Shown: positions 23,381-32,118, numbered from the stretch's first letter. The stretch is DNA of 64,000 nt from an uncultured Bradyrhizobium sp. (GCF_936943645.1 NZ_CAKZJO010000083.1:62001-126000), one strand, 5' to 3'. Notes: generated from the letters alone by a model not told the origin. A program made the numbers and translations.

Positions 23381-25339
23381 TCATTCGATCCGCATCATGA
23401 ACGCGTCGAAGTAGGACGCAAGCCCGGCAAAGTCATCGAGCGGCAGCACGCTTGCGACATATTGGTCGGGCCGCACCACGACCATGCAGCCCGCACTCCG
23501 ATCGATGCCGCGCATGGCAAAGACGTCGTGGCCGCTCTTGAGGTCCGGGCAGAACATCTTCTCGTAATCGGACAAGCCGTAACGGCCCTTGCGCGGGAGC
23601 AACATGGACGGCATTGCCTCGATCGCGAGCTCGCGATGATCCTGCTGAAACACCGCGCGCAGATCGATCACGCTGTCGATGTCGGAGTTTCCGGACGTAT
23701 AGCGCCGGATCGGAGATTCGGGGGACTCCGCGAGAAAATTGCACAAGCGACGAATGGCCGAGTCCGACGCTGCAGGATTCTCGGCAGGAGAAAACGCGTA
23801 GATCCGGAAACGTCCGTCAGCTTGCGCCGCATGCCCCAGATGCACCGGCTTTGCGTCCGCAAACCGGATCACCGGCGCCGAATGGAAGCGCTTGCCGATG
23901 ATAAGGCCTTCTGCGAGGTGCTGATGCGAGCCCGCTCCGGTGAGGATCGACGGCGTGTAATGCGTCGCCGTGCCCGCGGTGTAGCGGCCGTGGCGGACGA
24001 AATAGTCCTGCGTCCTGGCGGCATCGGCGCCGCCGGCCTTGGCGGCAGAGGCGAGAATGCCGGCCCATTCGCGATCGAAGTCGATCAGCTCCTTGGCAAC
24101 AGCCTGGCGCTCCGCCGAGTAGGAATGCAACAGATCCGGCGCCACCTGCTTGCACAACACTGCAGCAAGCTTCCAGCCGAGATTGAAGGCGTCCTGCATC
24201 GAGACGTTCATGCCCTGCCCCGCCTTCGGGCTATGGGTGTGGCAGGCATCGCCGGCTATGAAGATCCGCGGCAGGCGCGTTGCGATTTCCGCCTCCGGCA
24301 CGTCGTCGAACTTGTCGGTCAGGCGCTGGCCGATCTCGTAGACCGACCACCAGGCAATCTCCTTCACATCAAGCGTATGCGGCTTCAGGATCCGCTGCGC
24401 CTTTGCAATCACGTCGTCAGCGCTGATGTTGCGATTGGCGACGCGCTCGCCGATGTCGAGTTTGGCGAGTTCGACATAGATGCGGACCATGTAGCCGCCT
24501 TCGCGCGGGATGATCAGCAGGCTGCCGTCCTTCGCCGACTGGATCAGGGACTTGAAGCGGATGTCCGGAAAATCGGTCACGGCCAGCACGTCCATGACGC
24601 CCCAGGCGTGGTTGGCGGAATCGCCGTGCAGCTCGCGGCCGATCGATTTGCGCACCGTGCTGCGGGCCCCGTCGCAGCCCACCACGTAGCGCGCCTTGAC
24701 CGTCTCGACCTTGCCCTCGTTCGCGGCATCGACGCGTTCGAGGCGGACGGTCACGGCGTGGTCGTCAGGACCGGCGGCCGGATCGACCTGAAGGTCGAGC
24801 AAGCGGCGGCTGTAATGGGGCTCGAGCTTGGCCGGCGACTTGCGCATGACGTCGAGAAAGCCGTCATGGATGCGCGCCTGGTTGAGGATGACATGCGGGA
24901 ATTCCGACAGCCCGTCCTCGACGTCCTGCACCCGGCCGCTGCGGATGATCGTCTCGGGCCGCCGCTCGTCCGGCTTCCAGAACGTCGTCTCGTTGACCCA
25001 ATAGGCCTCCTTCAACACCCGTTCGCTGAAACCAAAGGCGTGGAACATCTCCATGGTGCGGCAGGCGATGCCGTCGGCCTGCCCGACCAGCAGCCGGTCC
25101 GGCTTCTGCTCGACGATGCAGGTCGTGATGTCAGGAAATTGCGCCAGTTGCGCCGCAAGCGTGAGGCCTGCAGGTCCGCAGCCGACGATGAGGACATCGA
25201 CCTCATCAGGCACAGCGCCTTGCGCACCCGAGACCCGAACACGCTCGGCAGGATCGGCAGGATCGGCAGGATCGGCAGGATCGGCAGGATCGGCAATCTC
25301 CGGGTCGCCCGGCTGAAATCCATTCAGATGGAATTGCAT
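23381..25339 (-). CDS. FAD-dependent aromatic monooxygenase (phenol/3-hydroxybenzoate type)
   Basis: A 652-residue class A flavin hydroxylase. Motifs in order: VDVLIVGCGPAGLTLAAQL (FAD dinucleotide), YVVGCDGARSTVRKSIG (DG motif), IFIAGDACHTHSPKAGQGMN (GD motif), then a C-terminal thioredoxin-like domain as in phenol 2-monooxygenase and MobA. It would hydroxylate a phenol or hydroxybenzoate with NAD(P)H and oxygen. The N-terminus carries a five-fold DPA repeat encoded by 9-bp tandem DNA repeats. GAGAGG precedes ATG 25339. A MarR gene is divergent, fitting control by an aromatic inducer. Confidence 0.92.
   Translation of the reverse strand: MQFHLNGFQPGDPEIADPADPADPADPADPAERVRVSGAQGAVPDEVDVLIVGCGPAGLTLAAQLAQFPDITTCIVEQKPDRLLVGQADGIACRTMEMFHAFGFSERVLKEAYWVNETTFWKPDERRPETIIRSGRVQDVEDGLSEFPHVILNQARIHDGFLDVMRKSPAKLEPHYSRRLLDLQVDPAAGPDDHAVTVRLERVDAANEGKVETVKARYVVGCDGARSTVRKSIGRELHGDSANHAWGVMDVLAVTDFPDIRFKSLIQSAKDGSLLIIPREGGYMVRIYVELAKLDIGERVANRNISADDVIAKAQRILKPHTLDVKEIAWWSVYEIGQRLTDKFDDVPEAEIATRLPRIFIAGDACHTHSPKAGQGMNVSMQDAFNLGWKLAAVLCKQVAPDLLHSYSAERQAVAKELIDFDREWAGILASAAKAGGADAARTQDYFVRHGRYTAGTATHYTPSILTGAGSHQHLAEGLIIGKRFHSAPVIRFADAKPVHLGHAAQADGRFRIYAFSPAENPAASDSAIRRLCNFLAESPESPIRRYTSGNSDIDSVIDLRAVFQQDHRELAIEAMPSMLLPRKGRYGLSDYEKMFCPDLKSGHDVFAMRGIDRSAGCMVVVRPDQYVASVLPLDDFAGLASYFDAFMMRIE
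25251..25295. repeat. Five tandem copies of GGATCGGCA
   Basis: Five perfect 9-bp units in a row, preceded by a partial unit (CTCGGCA). They encode DPADPADPA in the monooxygenase N-terminus, between residues about 16 and 32. Slippage would change length in steps of three residues without frameshift. Confidence 0.95.
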
Positions 25340-25373
25340 GAGCACCTCTCCCGCAACGACTTCTTCGATATTG

Positions 25374-25398
25374 ATCAGTATGCTGACTATCAGTATAC
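25374..25398. promoter_or_regulatory. Putative MarR operator in divergent promoter
   Basis: ATCAGTAT occurs at 25374-25381 and again at 25389-25396; the second copy runs into the palindrome AGTATACT (25392-25399), and AGTAT/ATACT also pair across the site. It lies in the 101-bp gap between the monooxygenase and MarR genes, 35 bases from the former. Confidence 0.5.
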
Positions 25399-25440
25399 TT
25401 GTCAACAATCCGCGCCGTCCTTGTCGCAACGGAGAATTCG

Positions 25441-25905
25441 GTGAAAGACAACAACGACATGCCCGGGCATCTGGCGCGCCGCTTCCAGCAGATCGCGGTC
25501 GCGGTGTTCCTGGCCGAGGTCGAAGGTGCCGGCTTCGACCTGACGCCGGTGCAATACGCCGCGCTTGCGACCATCAAGGCCAATCCGGGGCTCGACCAGG
25601 TGACGCTCGCAGGATTGATCGCCTATGATCGCACCACCATCACCGGCGTGATCGATCGCCTCGTGCAGAAGGGCCTGGCCGAGCGCCGCGCCTCCAGCCG
25701 CGACCGCCGCGCCCGTGAGCTCGAGATCACCGACGAGGGCCGGCGCACGCTGCGCAAGATCACGCCGGCCGTGGAGTCCGCCCAGCGCATCATGCTGCGC
25801 GGCCTCAGCGCGAAAGAGGGCGAGGAGTTGATGCGGCTATTGCGCAAGGCGATTGCCGCCGGCAACGATCTGAGCCGGGCGCCGTTGCGCGACGTTCAGG
25901 CGTGA
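25441..25905 (+). CDS. MarR-family regulator
   Basis: A 154-residue winged-helix regulator. The DNA-binding core is LDQVTLAGLIAYDRTTITGV, then IDRLVQKGLAERRASSRDRRARELEITDEGR, the MarR wing signature. It begins at GTG 25441 with GGAG seven bases upstream; ATG 25459 is a weaker alternative. Divergence from the aromatic monooxygenase suggests it represses that gene and responds to a phenolic ligand (inference). Confidence 0.92.
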   Translation: MKDNNDMPGHLARRFQQIAVAVFLAEVEGAGFDLTPVQYAALATIKANPGLDQVTLAGLIAYDRTTITGVIDRLVQKGLAERRASSRDRRARELEITDEGRRTLRKITPAVESAQRIMLRGLSAKEGEELMRLLRKAIAAGNDLSRAPLRDVQA

Positions 25906-25988
25906 ACCGGTATCCTTGTCCGTAATTGTCGCAGGCCTGCGAAACCAGGAACTAACTTTCGGCTGCTACGGTCGGCAACATTCTGCGC

Positions 25989-26004
25989 TTAACGCGCGAT
26001 TAAC
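25989..26004 (+). promoter_or_regulatory. CtrA-type box TTAA-N7-TTAAC
   Basis: TTAACGCGCGATTAAC is an exact match to the CtrA full site TTAA-N7-TTAAC in the direction of the next gene, whose start lies 22 bases downstream. CtrA is the alphaproteobacterial cell-cycle response regulator. Confidence 0.6.
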
Positions 26005-26025
26005 TTTGTCGTTCGGGGGTTTCGG

Positions 26026-26460
26026 ATGTTCAGGTGTCTCATCGCGGCGGCGGCCATCGCGCTCTCTGCCGCTCCTGCGCTCGCAAACGGCCATGGCGGC
26101 GGCGATGCCCCTCCTCCGCCCAAGCCCGAAGCGACGACCGCGCCGGCAAAGGTGGTCATCACCAAGCAAGGTCCCAAGCTCGTCGATCTCAAGGGCATGA
26201 CGCTTTACACTTACGAGCGCGATACCACCGGAAAGACGTCGAACTGCAACGGCAAGTGCACCGAGAGCTGGGTGCCGCTCGCCGCGACGGCCGATGCCAG
26301 GGCCGTCGGCGACTTCACCGTGATCAGCCGCAACGACGGCAGCAGGATGTGGGCGTATCGCTATCGCCCGCTCTACACCTCGCCCGCGGACAAGGCGCCG
26401 GGCGATGCCAACGGCACCGCCACCACACTGCAATGGCGCGTCGCCCGGCCCGAAAACTAG
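26026..26460 (+). CDS. Exported protein with secreted-repeat domain (PF03640-like)
   Basis: A 144-residue protein with a signal peptide (MFRCLIAAAAIALSAAPALA). After a His/Gly/Pro-rich linker, the core resembles the secreted repeat of unknown function / COG4315 lipoproteins: LVDLKGMTLYTYERDTTGKT, NCNGKCTESWVPLAA and MWAYRYRPLYTSPADKAPGD. Such proteins are periplasmic and often pair two repeats. Function unknown. A CtrA-type box lies just upstream. The gene is followed by convergent genes. Confidence 0.82.
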   Translation: MFRCLIAAAAIALSAAPALANGHGGGDAPPPPKPEATTAPAKVVITKQGPKLVDLKGMTLYTYERDTTGKTSNCNGKCTESWVPLAATADARAVGDFTVISRNDGSRMWAYRYRPLYTSPADKAPGDANGTATTLQWRVARPEN

Positions 26461-26470
26461 GGCGCAATTG

Positions 26471-26653
26471 TCACTGGTTGTTGTGCCCGGTCGGGCCGGC
26501 CAGTTCGGTCGGAACGGGCGTGAAGACCGGCATATCCGCGCTCGGCTGAAGCGGCTTGATCTCGGCATTCACAACCACGGGACCGGTCGCGAACCAGAGC
26601 GCCGCCACGGCCGCGATCGCCAGTCCCGCTGCGAGCGCCGCAATCTCCTTCAT
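26471..26653 (-). CDS. 60-residue single-span envelope protein
   Basis: A 60-residue protein. One hydrophobic N-terminal span (EIAALAAGLAIAAVAALWFA) is followed by a short periplasmic tail ending PTGHNNQ. The ATG at 26653 is preceded by GGGGACAAGGAA. It lies 17 bp after the larger membrane protein gene and is probably in the same operon, perhaps as a small subunit. Function unknown. Confidence 0.65.
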   Translation of the reverse strand: MKEIAALAAGLAIAAVAALWFATGPVVVNAEIKPLQPSADMPVFTPVPTELAGPTGHNNQ

Positions 26654-26670
26654 TTCCTTGTCCCCAGCGA

Positions 26671-27654
26671 TCAGTTGCTGAGAATGACGCCATGCTGGTG
26701 GCGCGAGGGATGATCGGCATCGACCAAAGTGTTCGGATCGGTCGCGATCACCGCTTCCGGTAGCGGCATCGGCTCGAGGCCGGCGAAGCGGCGATAGATC
26801 GCGCCCATGACGGCCCCGCAGAATGCCGCCGGCACCACGAGAAGGGCAAGCAGCGGCACCGCAAACGCGAGCAACAGCGCACAGGCGAAGGCTGCCACGC
26901 CGCCGATCGCCGCATATTCCCACGCATTGCGACGGCTCGAAGCTCGCGCGACGTGGTGAACGCAGAGCATGAAGATGCTCGAAGGAATGACCGAGATCAC
27001 CATCATGACCATGAAGGTTTGCGCCGGGATCACCGCCGCGAAAATATGCGCGGTGCTCTTGTCACCGAAGCCGTTCATCAGCAACGGCACCAACGTGTAG
27101 GGCAGCAGAGTTGCGAGCACGGTCGGTATCAGTGCGGCGATCACAATGCCTGCGAAGGACGAGCGGACCCGGACCGGCCCGTTGAACACCAGCGGCGGCG
27201 TCCCTGATCCATCGGCGGCGGAAGACTGCACGGCTGCGCGCGCAACCGGGCTCAGCCCGGCGAATTGGCCGTAAAGGAATCCAGCGATCATTCCCGCGAT
27301 GGTCGGCACCAGACCGATCGTCATCACCGTGCCGTCGCCGGGCGCGGCCAGCTGAATGTGGTTGCGGATGGCAATGCCGTAGCTCAAAGCCGCCATGACG
27401 CCGCCCATCAGGCCATAGGCAAGCCGGCTCGAGACAGTCCACTGCCGCAGCACGATATGTCCGGCGAACAGCAAGGCCGCGTTCATCGCCATGCGGCCGG
27501 CATACGACATCAGGATCTGATCCGGCGCCGGCACGCCGACGGGATCGGTCAGCTGTCCTCCCGCGAGAGCGAAGACCAGCAGCACGGCTTCGACGATGGC
27601 CAGCGGAATCAACGCGGCGAACAGCGCGCGCGGCGAATTCTTCACGAGATACAT
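26671..27654 (-). CDS. Polytopic membrane protein of unknown function
   Basis: A 327-residue inner-membrane protein with about eight predicted spans arranged in two hydrophobic halves separated by a loop near residues 155-175. No motif of a known transporter or enzyme family was recognised. The C-terminus (DADHPSRHQHGVILSN) is soluble. ATG 27654 has AAGGGG about ten bases upstream. It forms a likely two-gene operon with the 60-residue protein downstream. Confidence 0.78.
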   Translation of the reverse strand: MYLVKNSPRALFAALIPLAIVEAVLLVFALAGGQLTDPVGVPAPDQILMSYAGRMAMNAALLFAGHIVLRQWTVSSRLAYGLMGGVMAALSYGIAIRNHIQLAAPGDGTVMTIGLVPTIAGMIAGFLYGQFAGLSPVARAAVQSSAADGSGTPPLVFNGPVRVRSSFAGIVIAALIPTVLATLLPYTLVPLLMNGFGDKSTAHIFAAVIPAQTFMVMMVISVIPSSIFMLCVHHVARASSRRNAWEYAAIGGVAAFACALLLAFAVPLLALLVVPAAFCGAVMGAIYRRFAGLEPMPLPEAVIATDPNTLVDADHPSRHQHGVILSN

Positions 27655-27766
27655 GCGAGCAACCCCTTGCTCGCTGCACGCTAGGCGCGAGACGTTAGGG
27701 ACCGTGCAAAGCAATAACTAAAATTGTCGCAGACCAGGACGCTGGTCGGCTCATGCGCGCGCCGCC

Positions 27767-28420
27767 TTACCCACGCCAGCTGCCACCCGCCTCGGCCCGC
27801 GCGCTCTGTCCGGGCGGAAGCACCACGACCATCGAATTGAGCTTCACCCGGTCGTAGAGATCAATCACGTCCTCGTTGCGCATCCGGATGCAGCCGGACG
27901 AGATCGCCTGCCCGATATATTCGGGCTGATTGGTGCCGTGGATGCGGTAGAGCGTGTCCTTGTTGCCGACATAGAGATAGATGCCGCGCGCGCCCAGCGG
28001 ATTGGCCGGGCCGCCGGGAACACGCGCCGGATAAGGTCCCAGCCGCGCCTGGATATCTGCCGTCGGAACCCAGTCCGGCCATTCCGCCAGGCGGCCGACC
28101 CGCGCGACGCCCGAAAACGCCATGGCTTCCTCGCCGACCGCAACGCCGTAGCGGATCGCCTTGCCGTCCGGCAGGACGTAATAGAGGTAGCGGGCGTCGG
28201 TATCGACGAGGATGGTGCCCGGCTGCTCCTTGCGCTGGTAATCGACGACGTGACGAAGATATTGCTCGGGCACGTTCGCCTGGGCGTAAGGCGTATGCGC
28301 GAGCAACTGCCGGTCGCGCGGCGTCATGCTCGCGTCGGTCGACGGCGAAAGCGTTGCCTGCATGCAGCCGCCCAGCGGCAGCATGGCAACAGCGAACAAG
28401 GCAATTATGAATCTTGGCAC
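27767..28420 (-). CDS. L,D-transpeptidase (YkuD) lipoprotein
   Basis: A 217-residue protein. The N-terminus ends in the lipobox LGGC (C19), so it should be a lipid-anchored periplasmic protein. The YkuD domain covers about residues 68-205 with H161 in HGTNQP and the catalytic C177 in SSGCIRMRNED. It would make 3-3 cross-links in peptidoglycan or attach proteins to it. Length and order fit the alphaproteobacterial ErfK/YbiS group. Confidence 0.93.
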   Translation of the reverse strand: MPRFIIALFAVAMLPLGGCMQATLSPSTDASMTPRDRQLLAHTPYAQANVPEQYLRHVVDYQRKEQPGTILVDTDARYLYYVLPDGKAIRYGVAVGEEAMAFSGVARVGRLAEWPDWVPTADIQARLGPYPARVPGGPANPLGARGIYLYVGNKDTLYRIHGTNQPEYIGQAISSGCIRMRNEDVIDLYDRVKLNSMVVVLPPGQSARAEAGGSWRG

Positions 28421-28731
28421 CGCCGGCCCCCGATAGCGGATAGCAGCACCCCCAGCGTCGCCAGATGCTGCCCAAATCGTGCTGAAAACAAGGCAACACG
28501 GAACAATTGCGCGTGTTCGCCCGGTCGGGTTCCATCACCACAAACGGCGGAAGAGCGTCGCATCATCTCCATCCCCTCGCCTTGCTTTGGTCAAACCCGG
28601 CTGGACTCGTGCGTCTTTGGGTCGGGCTCATCCGTTTGGGTGGGTTCACTGCAACAGATCGGCTCGCGCCAATGCGGACGACCAGGACTTAACACCCGGG
28701 CTTCAAGCGCCTGGGCCTCAGAGGAGCTGCG
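28421..28731. other. Divergent intergenic region
   Basis: A 311-bp gap between the divergent L,D-transpeptidase and proline-rich membrane protein genes. AGAGGAGCTGCG before 28732 is the ribosome site of the latter. No operator-like palindrome was noted. Confidence 0.5.
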
Positions 28732-29778
28732 ATGCTCGCGACGCTGAACCCCAAGCAAATCGTCGATGAGATCGTGAAGGACACGGTCAAGGACAACGAT
28801 CCGCACGACGCGATTCAGATCTCGCCCGACATTGTGCTGGCCTCACGCCCGATCAGTGTTGCGCCCGCGCTGGCGCCCGACGTCGCGCCGCGACCTGAGC
28901 CGAAATTCGCGCCGGAGCCGAAGGCCTCTCTGGAGCGCAAGATCTCCGTGGAGCCGAAGTTCAGTCCTGTTGCGGAGCCGCAGCCGACGACACCGCCCTC
29001 GGTCGACACCGCCATACGCGTCGCGGCGAACGAGGGTCGTGGCCCGCAGAAGCGATCCGCCGTACGCAAGTGGCTGCGCGGTGCGTTCGTCACGTTCCTG
29101 TTTGCCGGATCAAGCGCGGCCGCCACGATCGCCTGGGAGCAGCATGGCGACAAGGCCAAGCAGGTGCTCGCCGAATGGACCCCTGCATTGGCATCGCTGA
29201 CGTCGCTGCTGCCTTCCACAGCGCAGACTGCGCCGGTCGCCGTCGCGCAAGCTTCGCCGCCTGCGGAGCACGCCGCTCCGCCGGTGGCACAAGCGGCTGT
29301 CGAGCAAGCGGCAGCTGAACCCGTCGCGCCGCCCCCGGTTCAGGTTGCGGCCGCCGCGCCCGCGGCGACAGCATCGGATGCCGCGCAGTCGGTGCAATCG
29401 ATGACGCGCGACCTCGCCGCCATGGCGCAGCAGATCGAGCAGCTCAAGGCCAACATCGCCGAGCTGAAAGCCGGACAAGAGCAGATGGCGCGCGAGATGG
29501 CCAAACCGCCGGCGCCGAAACCGGTTGCCGATGCGAGGCCGGTTGATCCGCGCGCACGCGCCGCTGCGCTGCCGCCGAAGCCTGCGGCGGCGGCGCCGGT
29601 TCACAAGCCGAAGCCGGTTGTGTCGCGCACCTACATGCCGGCCTATTCGCCGGCACCGCTCGCGCCTCCACCGCCGCCTTCACAAGCTGCCGCGATGCCG
29701 CCGCCACCGGCCACCACGACTCAAGCCGTTGCCGATGACGACGGACCCGTCGTACGTCCGCCGATGCCGCTGCGCTAA
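28732..29778 (+). CDS. Pro/Ala-rich single-span membrane protein with coiled coil
   Basis: A 348-residue protein. A soluble N-terminus (1-105) is rich in Pro, Glu and Lys; a membrane span lies near 112-132 (GAFVTFLFAGSSAAATIAWE). The remaining part contains a coiled coil near 220-260 (QSMTRDLAAMAQQIEQLKAN) between Ala/Pro-rich stretches. It resembles abundant but uncharacterised Bradyrhizobium membrane proteins. Function unknown. AGAGGAG lies eight bases before ATG 28732. A terminator follows at 29875. Confidence 0.8.
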   Translation: MLATLNPKQIVDEIVKDTVKDNDPHDAIQISPDIVLASRPISVAPALAPDVAPRPEPKFAPEPKASLERKISVEPKFSPVAEPQPTTPPSVDTAIRVAANEGRGPQKRSAVRKWLRGAFVTFLFAGSSAAATIAWEQHGDKAKQVLAEWTPALASLTSLLPSTAQTAPVAVAQASPPAEHAAPPVAQAAVEQAAAEPVAPPPVQVAAAAPAATASDAAQSVQSMTRDLAAMAQQIEQLKANIAELKAGQEQMAREMAKPPAPKPVADARPVDPRARAAALPPKPAAAAPVHKPKPVVSRTYMPAYSPAPLAPPPPPSQAAAMPPPPATTTQAVADDDGPVVRPPMPLR

Positions 29779-29874
29779 ACCGCTCAACAGCACCCGCCTA
29801 CGCTGTCCGGGTCGATGTGATGCGTTGAGTCCGGGCAATTACGGAAAGCGATGCGCAGATCATTTCCCGCTCAT

Positions 29875-29913
29875 GAGAAAAGGCCGTCGGGATCTATGCC
29901 GGCGGCCTTCTCT
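29875..29913 (+). terminator. Intrinsic terminator
   Basis: GAGAAAAGGCCGTCGG - loop - CCGGCGGCCTTCTCTT gives a long stem with a pyrimidine tail. It lies about 100 bases after the proline-rich membrane protein gene. Confidence 0.8.
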
Positions 29914-29989
29914 TGCAGCTGCCGGTTCCCGGAGCCCGGTTCTGCTGCAATTCCATGCCTTATGATCGCGCCGACATATTTAATTAAAT

Positions 29990-30004
29990 GTTAATGCGCT
30001 CACA
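29990..30004. promoter_or_regulatory. Possible CtrA-type site TTAA-N7-TTAA
   Basis: TTAATTAAATGTTAA has the TTAA-N7-TTAA spacing, but the base after the second half is T rather than C and the block is generally AT-rich. It lies 136 bases upstream of the DUF6894 gene. Weak support. Confidence 0.3.
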
Positions 30005-30139
30005 CCCTGCACATCATTTCTGCGCCATAAGCACAGAGATTGCGCGGCCCGTTCACCCCCTGGATATCGACTCAGTGGTAGCATCCGACATGCGTTGAGA
30101 CTTCCACCGAAGCTCAGCTCCTCACATCGGGGAATTCGG

Positions 30140-30370
30140 ATGCCTTACTACTCCTTCGATCTTGTGGTTGGTGAAGAGTTCAGGAACCAGGGCGGAATCA
30201 TTCTCGAGGACATCGAGGTTGCCTCCGATCGCGCCGATCAACTGGCCTGCGAGCTGTCACAGGTGAAGCCGGAGCTGCAGCAGAAGGGTTGCGCGGTGCG
30301 CGTCACCGATCGCGATCACAACGAGATCTATCGCACGCCGCTCGATCCGGTGCCGGCCTGGCGCCGCTGA
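30140..30370 (+). CDS. DUF6894 small protein
   Basis: A 76-residue protein. MPYYSFDLVVGEEFRNQGGI and the helix SDRADQLACELSQVKPELQQ fit the DUF6894 family (P-x-Y-x-F-D ... G), abundant in Bradyrhizobium and Methylobacterium. Role unknown. The ATG at 30140 follows GGGGAATTCGG. The stop codon abuts the convergent SDR gene with no gap. Confidence 0.82.
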   Translation: MPYYSFDLVVGEEFRNQGGIILEDIEVASDRADQLACELSQVKPELQQKGCAVRVTDRDHNEIYRTPLDPVPAWRR

Positions 30371-31156
30371 CTATTCGTCCAGCGCGGGCGGCTCGAACCA
30401 GTTGGTCAACGACAAGCCGCCGTCGACGACGAAGGACGCGCCGGTAACGTAACCGGACAGCTTGTCCGACAGCACCGTGAGCGCCATCGGCGCGAGGTCA
30501 CGGGCCTCGCCGAGACGCCCGAGCGGAATGTGTTTCGCCAAGGAAGCATCCGCAACGAACCCGCCGGCCGCGATCGCGCCAGGCACCAGCGCGTTGACGC
30601 GGATGCCGTAACGGCCAAACGTCTTGGCCAGCTCTTTCACCAGCATCGCCATCCCCGCCTTCGCCGTCGAATAATGCGGCAGGTTGCGCGGTGTGCCCGC
30701 ATGCAGCGACGTGAGAAACAGGAACGAGCCCGGCCGCTTCGCCGCGATCAGCCGCTTGGCGAGTTCGCGCGCCAGGTGGAAGCCGGCATCGAGATTGACG
30801 GCATGCATCTGCTGCCAGGTTCTTCGATCGACCGCGAGCGCATGATCTGCCTCGCGCCGCGGCGGCGATGCGCTGTGAACGAAATGCGTGATCTCGCCCA
30901 ATGCAGCGTTCGCGGAGGTAAGCAATGCGTCGCACGCCTCGAGCTCGGCGAGGTCGCCGACCCAGGGTACCGCCAGTTCAGGCTTCGCACAGGCCGCGAT
31001 CGCGGCCGTTACCCGCTCGGCGCTGACGTCTGCGAACACGGTCCGGATGCCCTCGCCGACCAGGGCCTGCGCGATCGCGCGGCCGATGCCGTTGCCCGCG
31101 CCGGTCACGAGCGCCGCGTCACGGATGGGATCGAACGGCGTGCTGAACAAGCTCAT
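30371..31156 (-). CDS. SDR-family oxidoreductase
   Basis: A 261-residue classical short-chain dehydrogenase. Features: LVTGAGNGIGRAIAQAL (cofactor glycines), D in the WVGDLAELEAC segment, LFLTSLHAGTP (catalytic Ser), PHYSTAKAGMAM (YxxxK), and a C-terminal GASFVVDGGLSLTNW. It likely uses NAD(P)H on an unknown alcohol or ketone. GGAG lies eight bases before ATG 31156. The following plus-strand gene is divergent. Confidence 0.9.
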   Translation of the reverse strand: MSLFSTPFDPIRDAALVTGAGNGIGRAIAQALVGEGIRTVFADVSAERVTAAIAACAKPELAVPWVGDLAELEACDALLTSANAALGEITHFVHSASPPRREADHALAVDRRTWQQMHAVNLDAGFHLARELAKRLIAAKRPGSFLFLTSLHAGTPRNLPHYSTAKAGMAMLVKELAKTFGRYGIRVNALVPGAIAAGGFVADASLAKHIPLGRLGEARDLAPMALTVLSDKLSGYVTGASFVVDGGLSLTNWFEPPALDE

Positions 31157-31287
31157 GTCGCGCTCCAAGGCCGGGATGCGGGCCACAATAGCGCACCGCA
31201 GCGAGGAGCGACAAATTCGCCCTGGTACCATTGCGGAGCCGACCGCCGGACGCTAGCCTCCCAAAAAAATCGGAGGAGATACCAAGG

Positions 31288-31677
31288 ATGCGCTACGGTT
31301 TCCTGATGGCTGGCCTGTTGCTGATCGCCGCTCCGGCCCAGGCCGAGGACCACCCACGCTCGACCTATGTGACGCTGGTCTTGCAGGCCTTCGCCGCCAA
31401 GGTCGAATGCCCGGGCACGGACGTCGTCTACCAGGATCTCGTGCAGAAGGCGGAGCAGATGCACCTGCCCGAGGGCACCACCGAGAAGGTGCGCAAGGCA
31501 ATCGCCTGGATGCACACCGGCGGCAAGATGGGCGAGAAGCAGGACGACGATTTGATGGCCGAGGTTGCGGTGGCGACCCAGGCAACCGATCTCAACCAGC
31601 GCCGCCTCGGCATGCCGACATGGTGCGAGGCCCAGAAGACCAACCTTGCCGGCCTGATCCGCGCCAAGGGCGGTTAG
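31288..31677 (+). CDS. Exported hypothetical protein
   Basis: A 129-residue protein with a signal peptide (MRYGFLMAGLLLIAAPAQA, cleavage after AQA). The mature part is helical, with two cysteines (VECPGTD and TWCEAQK) that could form a disulphide. GGAGGAG is about ten bases and AAGG directly before ATG 31288. Function unknown. Confidence 0.8.
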   Translation: MRYGFLMAGLLLIAAPAQAEDHPRSTYVTLVLQAFAAKVECPGTDVVYQDLVQKAEQMHLPEGTTEKVRKAIAWMHTGGKMGEKQDDDLMAEVAVATQATDLNQRRLGMPTWCEAQKTNLAGLIRAKGG

Positions 31678-31785
31678 CAACAAATGGCCGTCGTTTCGTT
31701 AAGCACGCCAAAAGGAACCCCGGCAACGGCCAATAATCGTCACATTCCTCGCCAGCATGCGGGCGTCTTCGAACAGGAGAAGCCC

Positions 31786-32037
31786 ATGCGGATTGCTCAC
31801 CTCGTTTTCACCGCTGCGCTCGCTGCCGGCGCGGCGCTGGCCACCCCGGCACTGGCGAAGAACTCCGGTGCCCAGAAAGCGGAGGACAAAGCAGCCGCGT
31901 CGTCCGCGTGCAGTGCCTACCAGCAGGCGCCGGACGGATCCTGGGAGCCGCTCCCGTGCAAGGAGACGGGTGAGCATGGCCAGCCGCAGACGCAGCACAA
32001 GTCCGGCGTACGTGACACCGATCAGGGCGAGCGCTGA
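31786..32037 (+). CDS. Small exported protein with two cysteines
   Basis: An 83-residue protein with a signal peptide (MRIAHLVFTAALAAGAALAT, cleavage after ALA). The mature region contains SACSAYQQAPDGSWEPLPC and a hydrophilic His/Gln-rich tail. The two cysteines may pair. AGGAG lies seven bases before ATG 31786. Function unknown; similar short proteins occur in Bradyrhizobium by memory. Confidence 0.78.
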   Translation: MRIAHLVFTAALAAGAALATPALAKNSGAQKAEDKAAASSACSAYQQAPDGSWEPLPCKETGEHGQPQTQHKSGVRDTDQGER

Positions 32038-32118
32038 GCCGCCAGCGCCGCGGGAACTCTCGGGTTCCATCCGCGTTAAGCCGTTGGCTTGCCACGGTGC
32101 GTATGATCGTTCCATACC

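Larger units (their letters stand above)
29779..30139. other. Intergenic region with terminator and AT-rich site
   Basis: Contains the terminator at 29875-29913 and an AT-rich block with a TTAA-N7-TTAA site at 29990-30004 that also includes the palindrome ATTTAATTAAAT (29988-29999). No gene is supported. Confidence 0.55.

Noticed and set aside
25251..25295. CRISPR or VNTR outside genes
   Set aside because: The 9-bp units are contiguous and inside a coding region.
23228..25444. A 738-residue open frame antisense to the monooxygenase
   Set aside because: High GC3 on the real strand leaves few stops; composition is Arg/Asp/His-rich shadow sequence.
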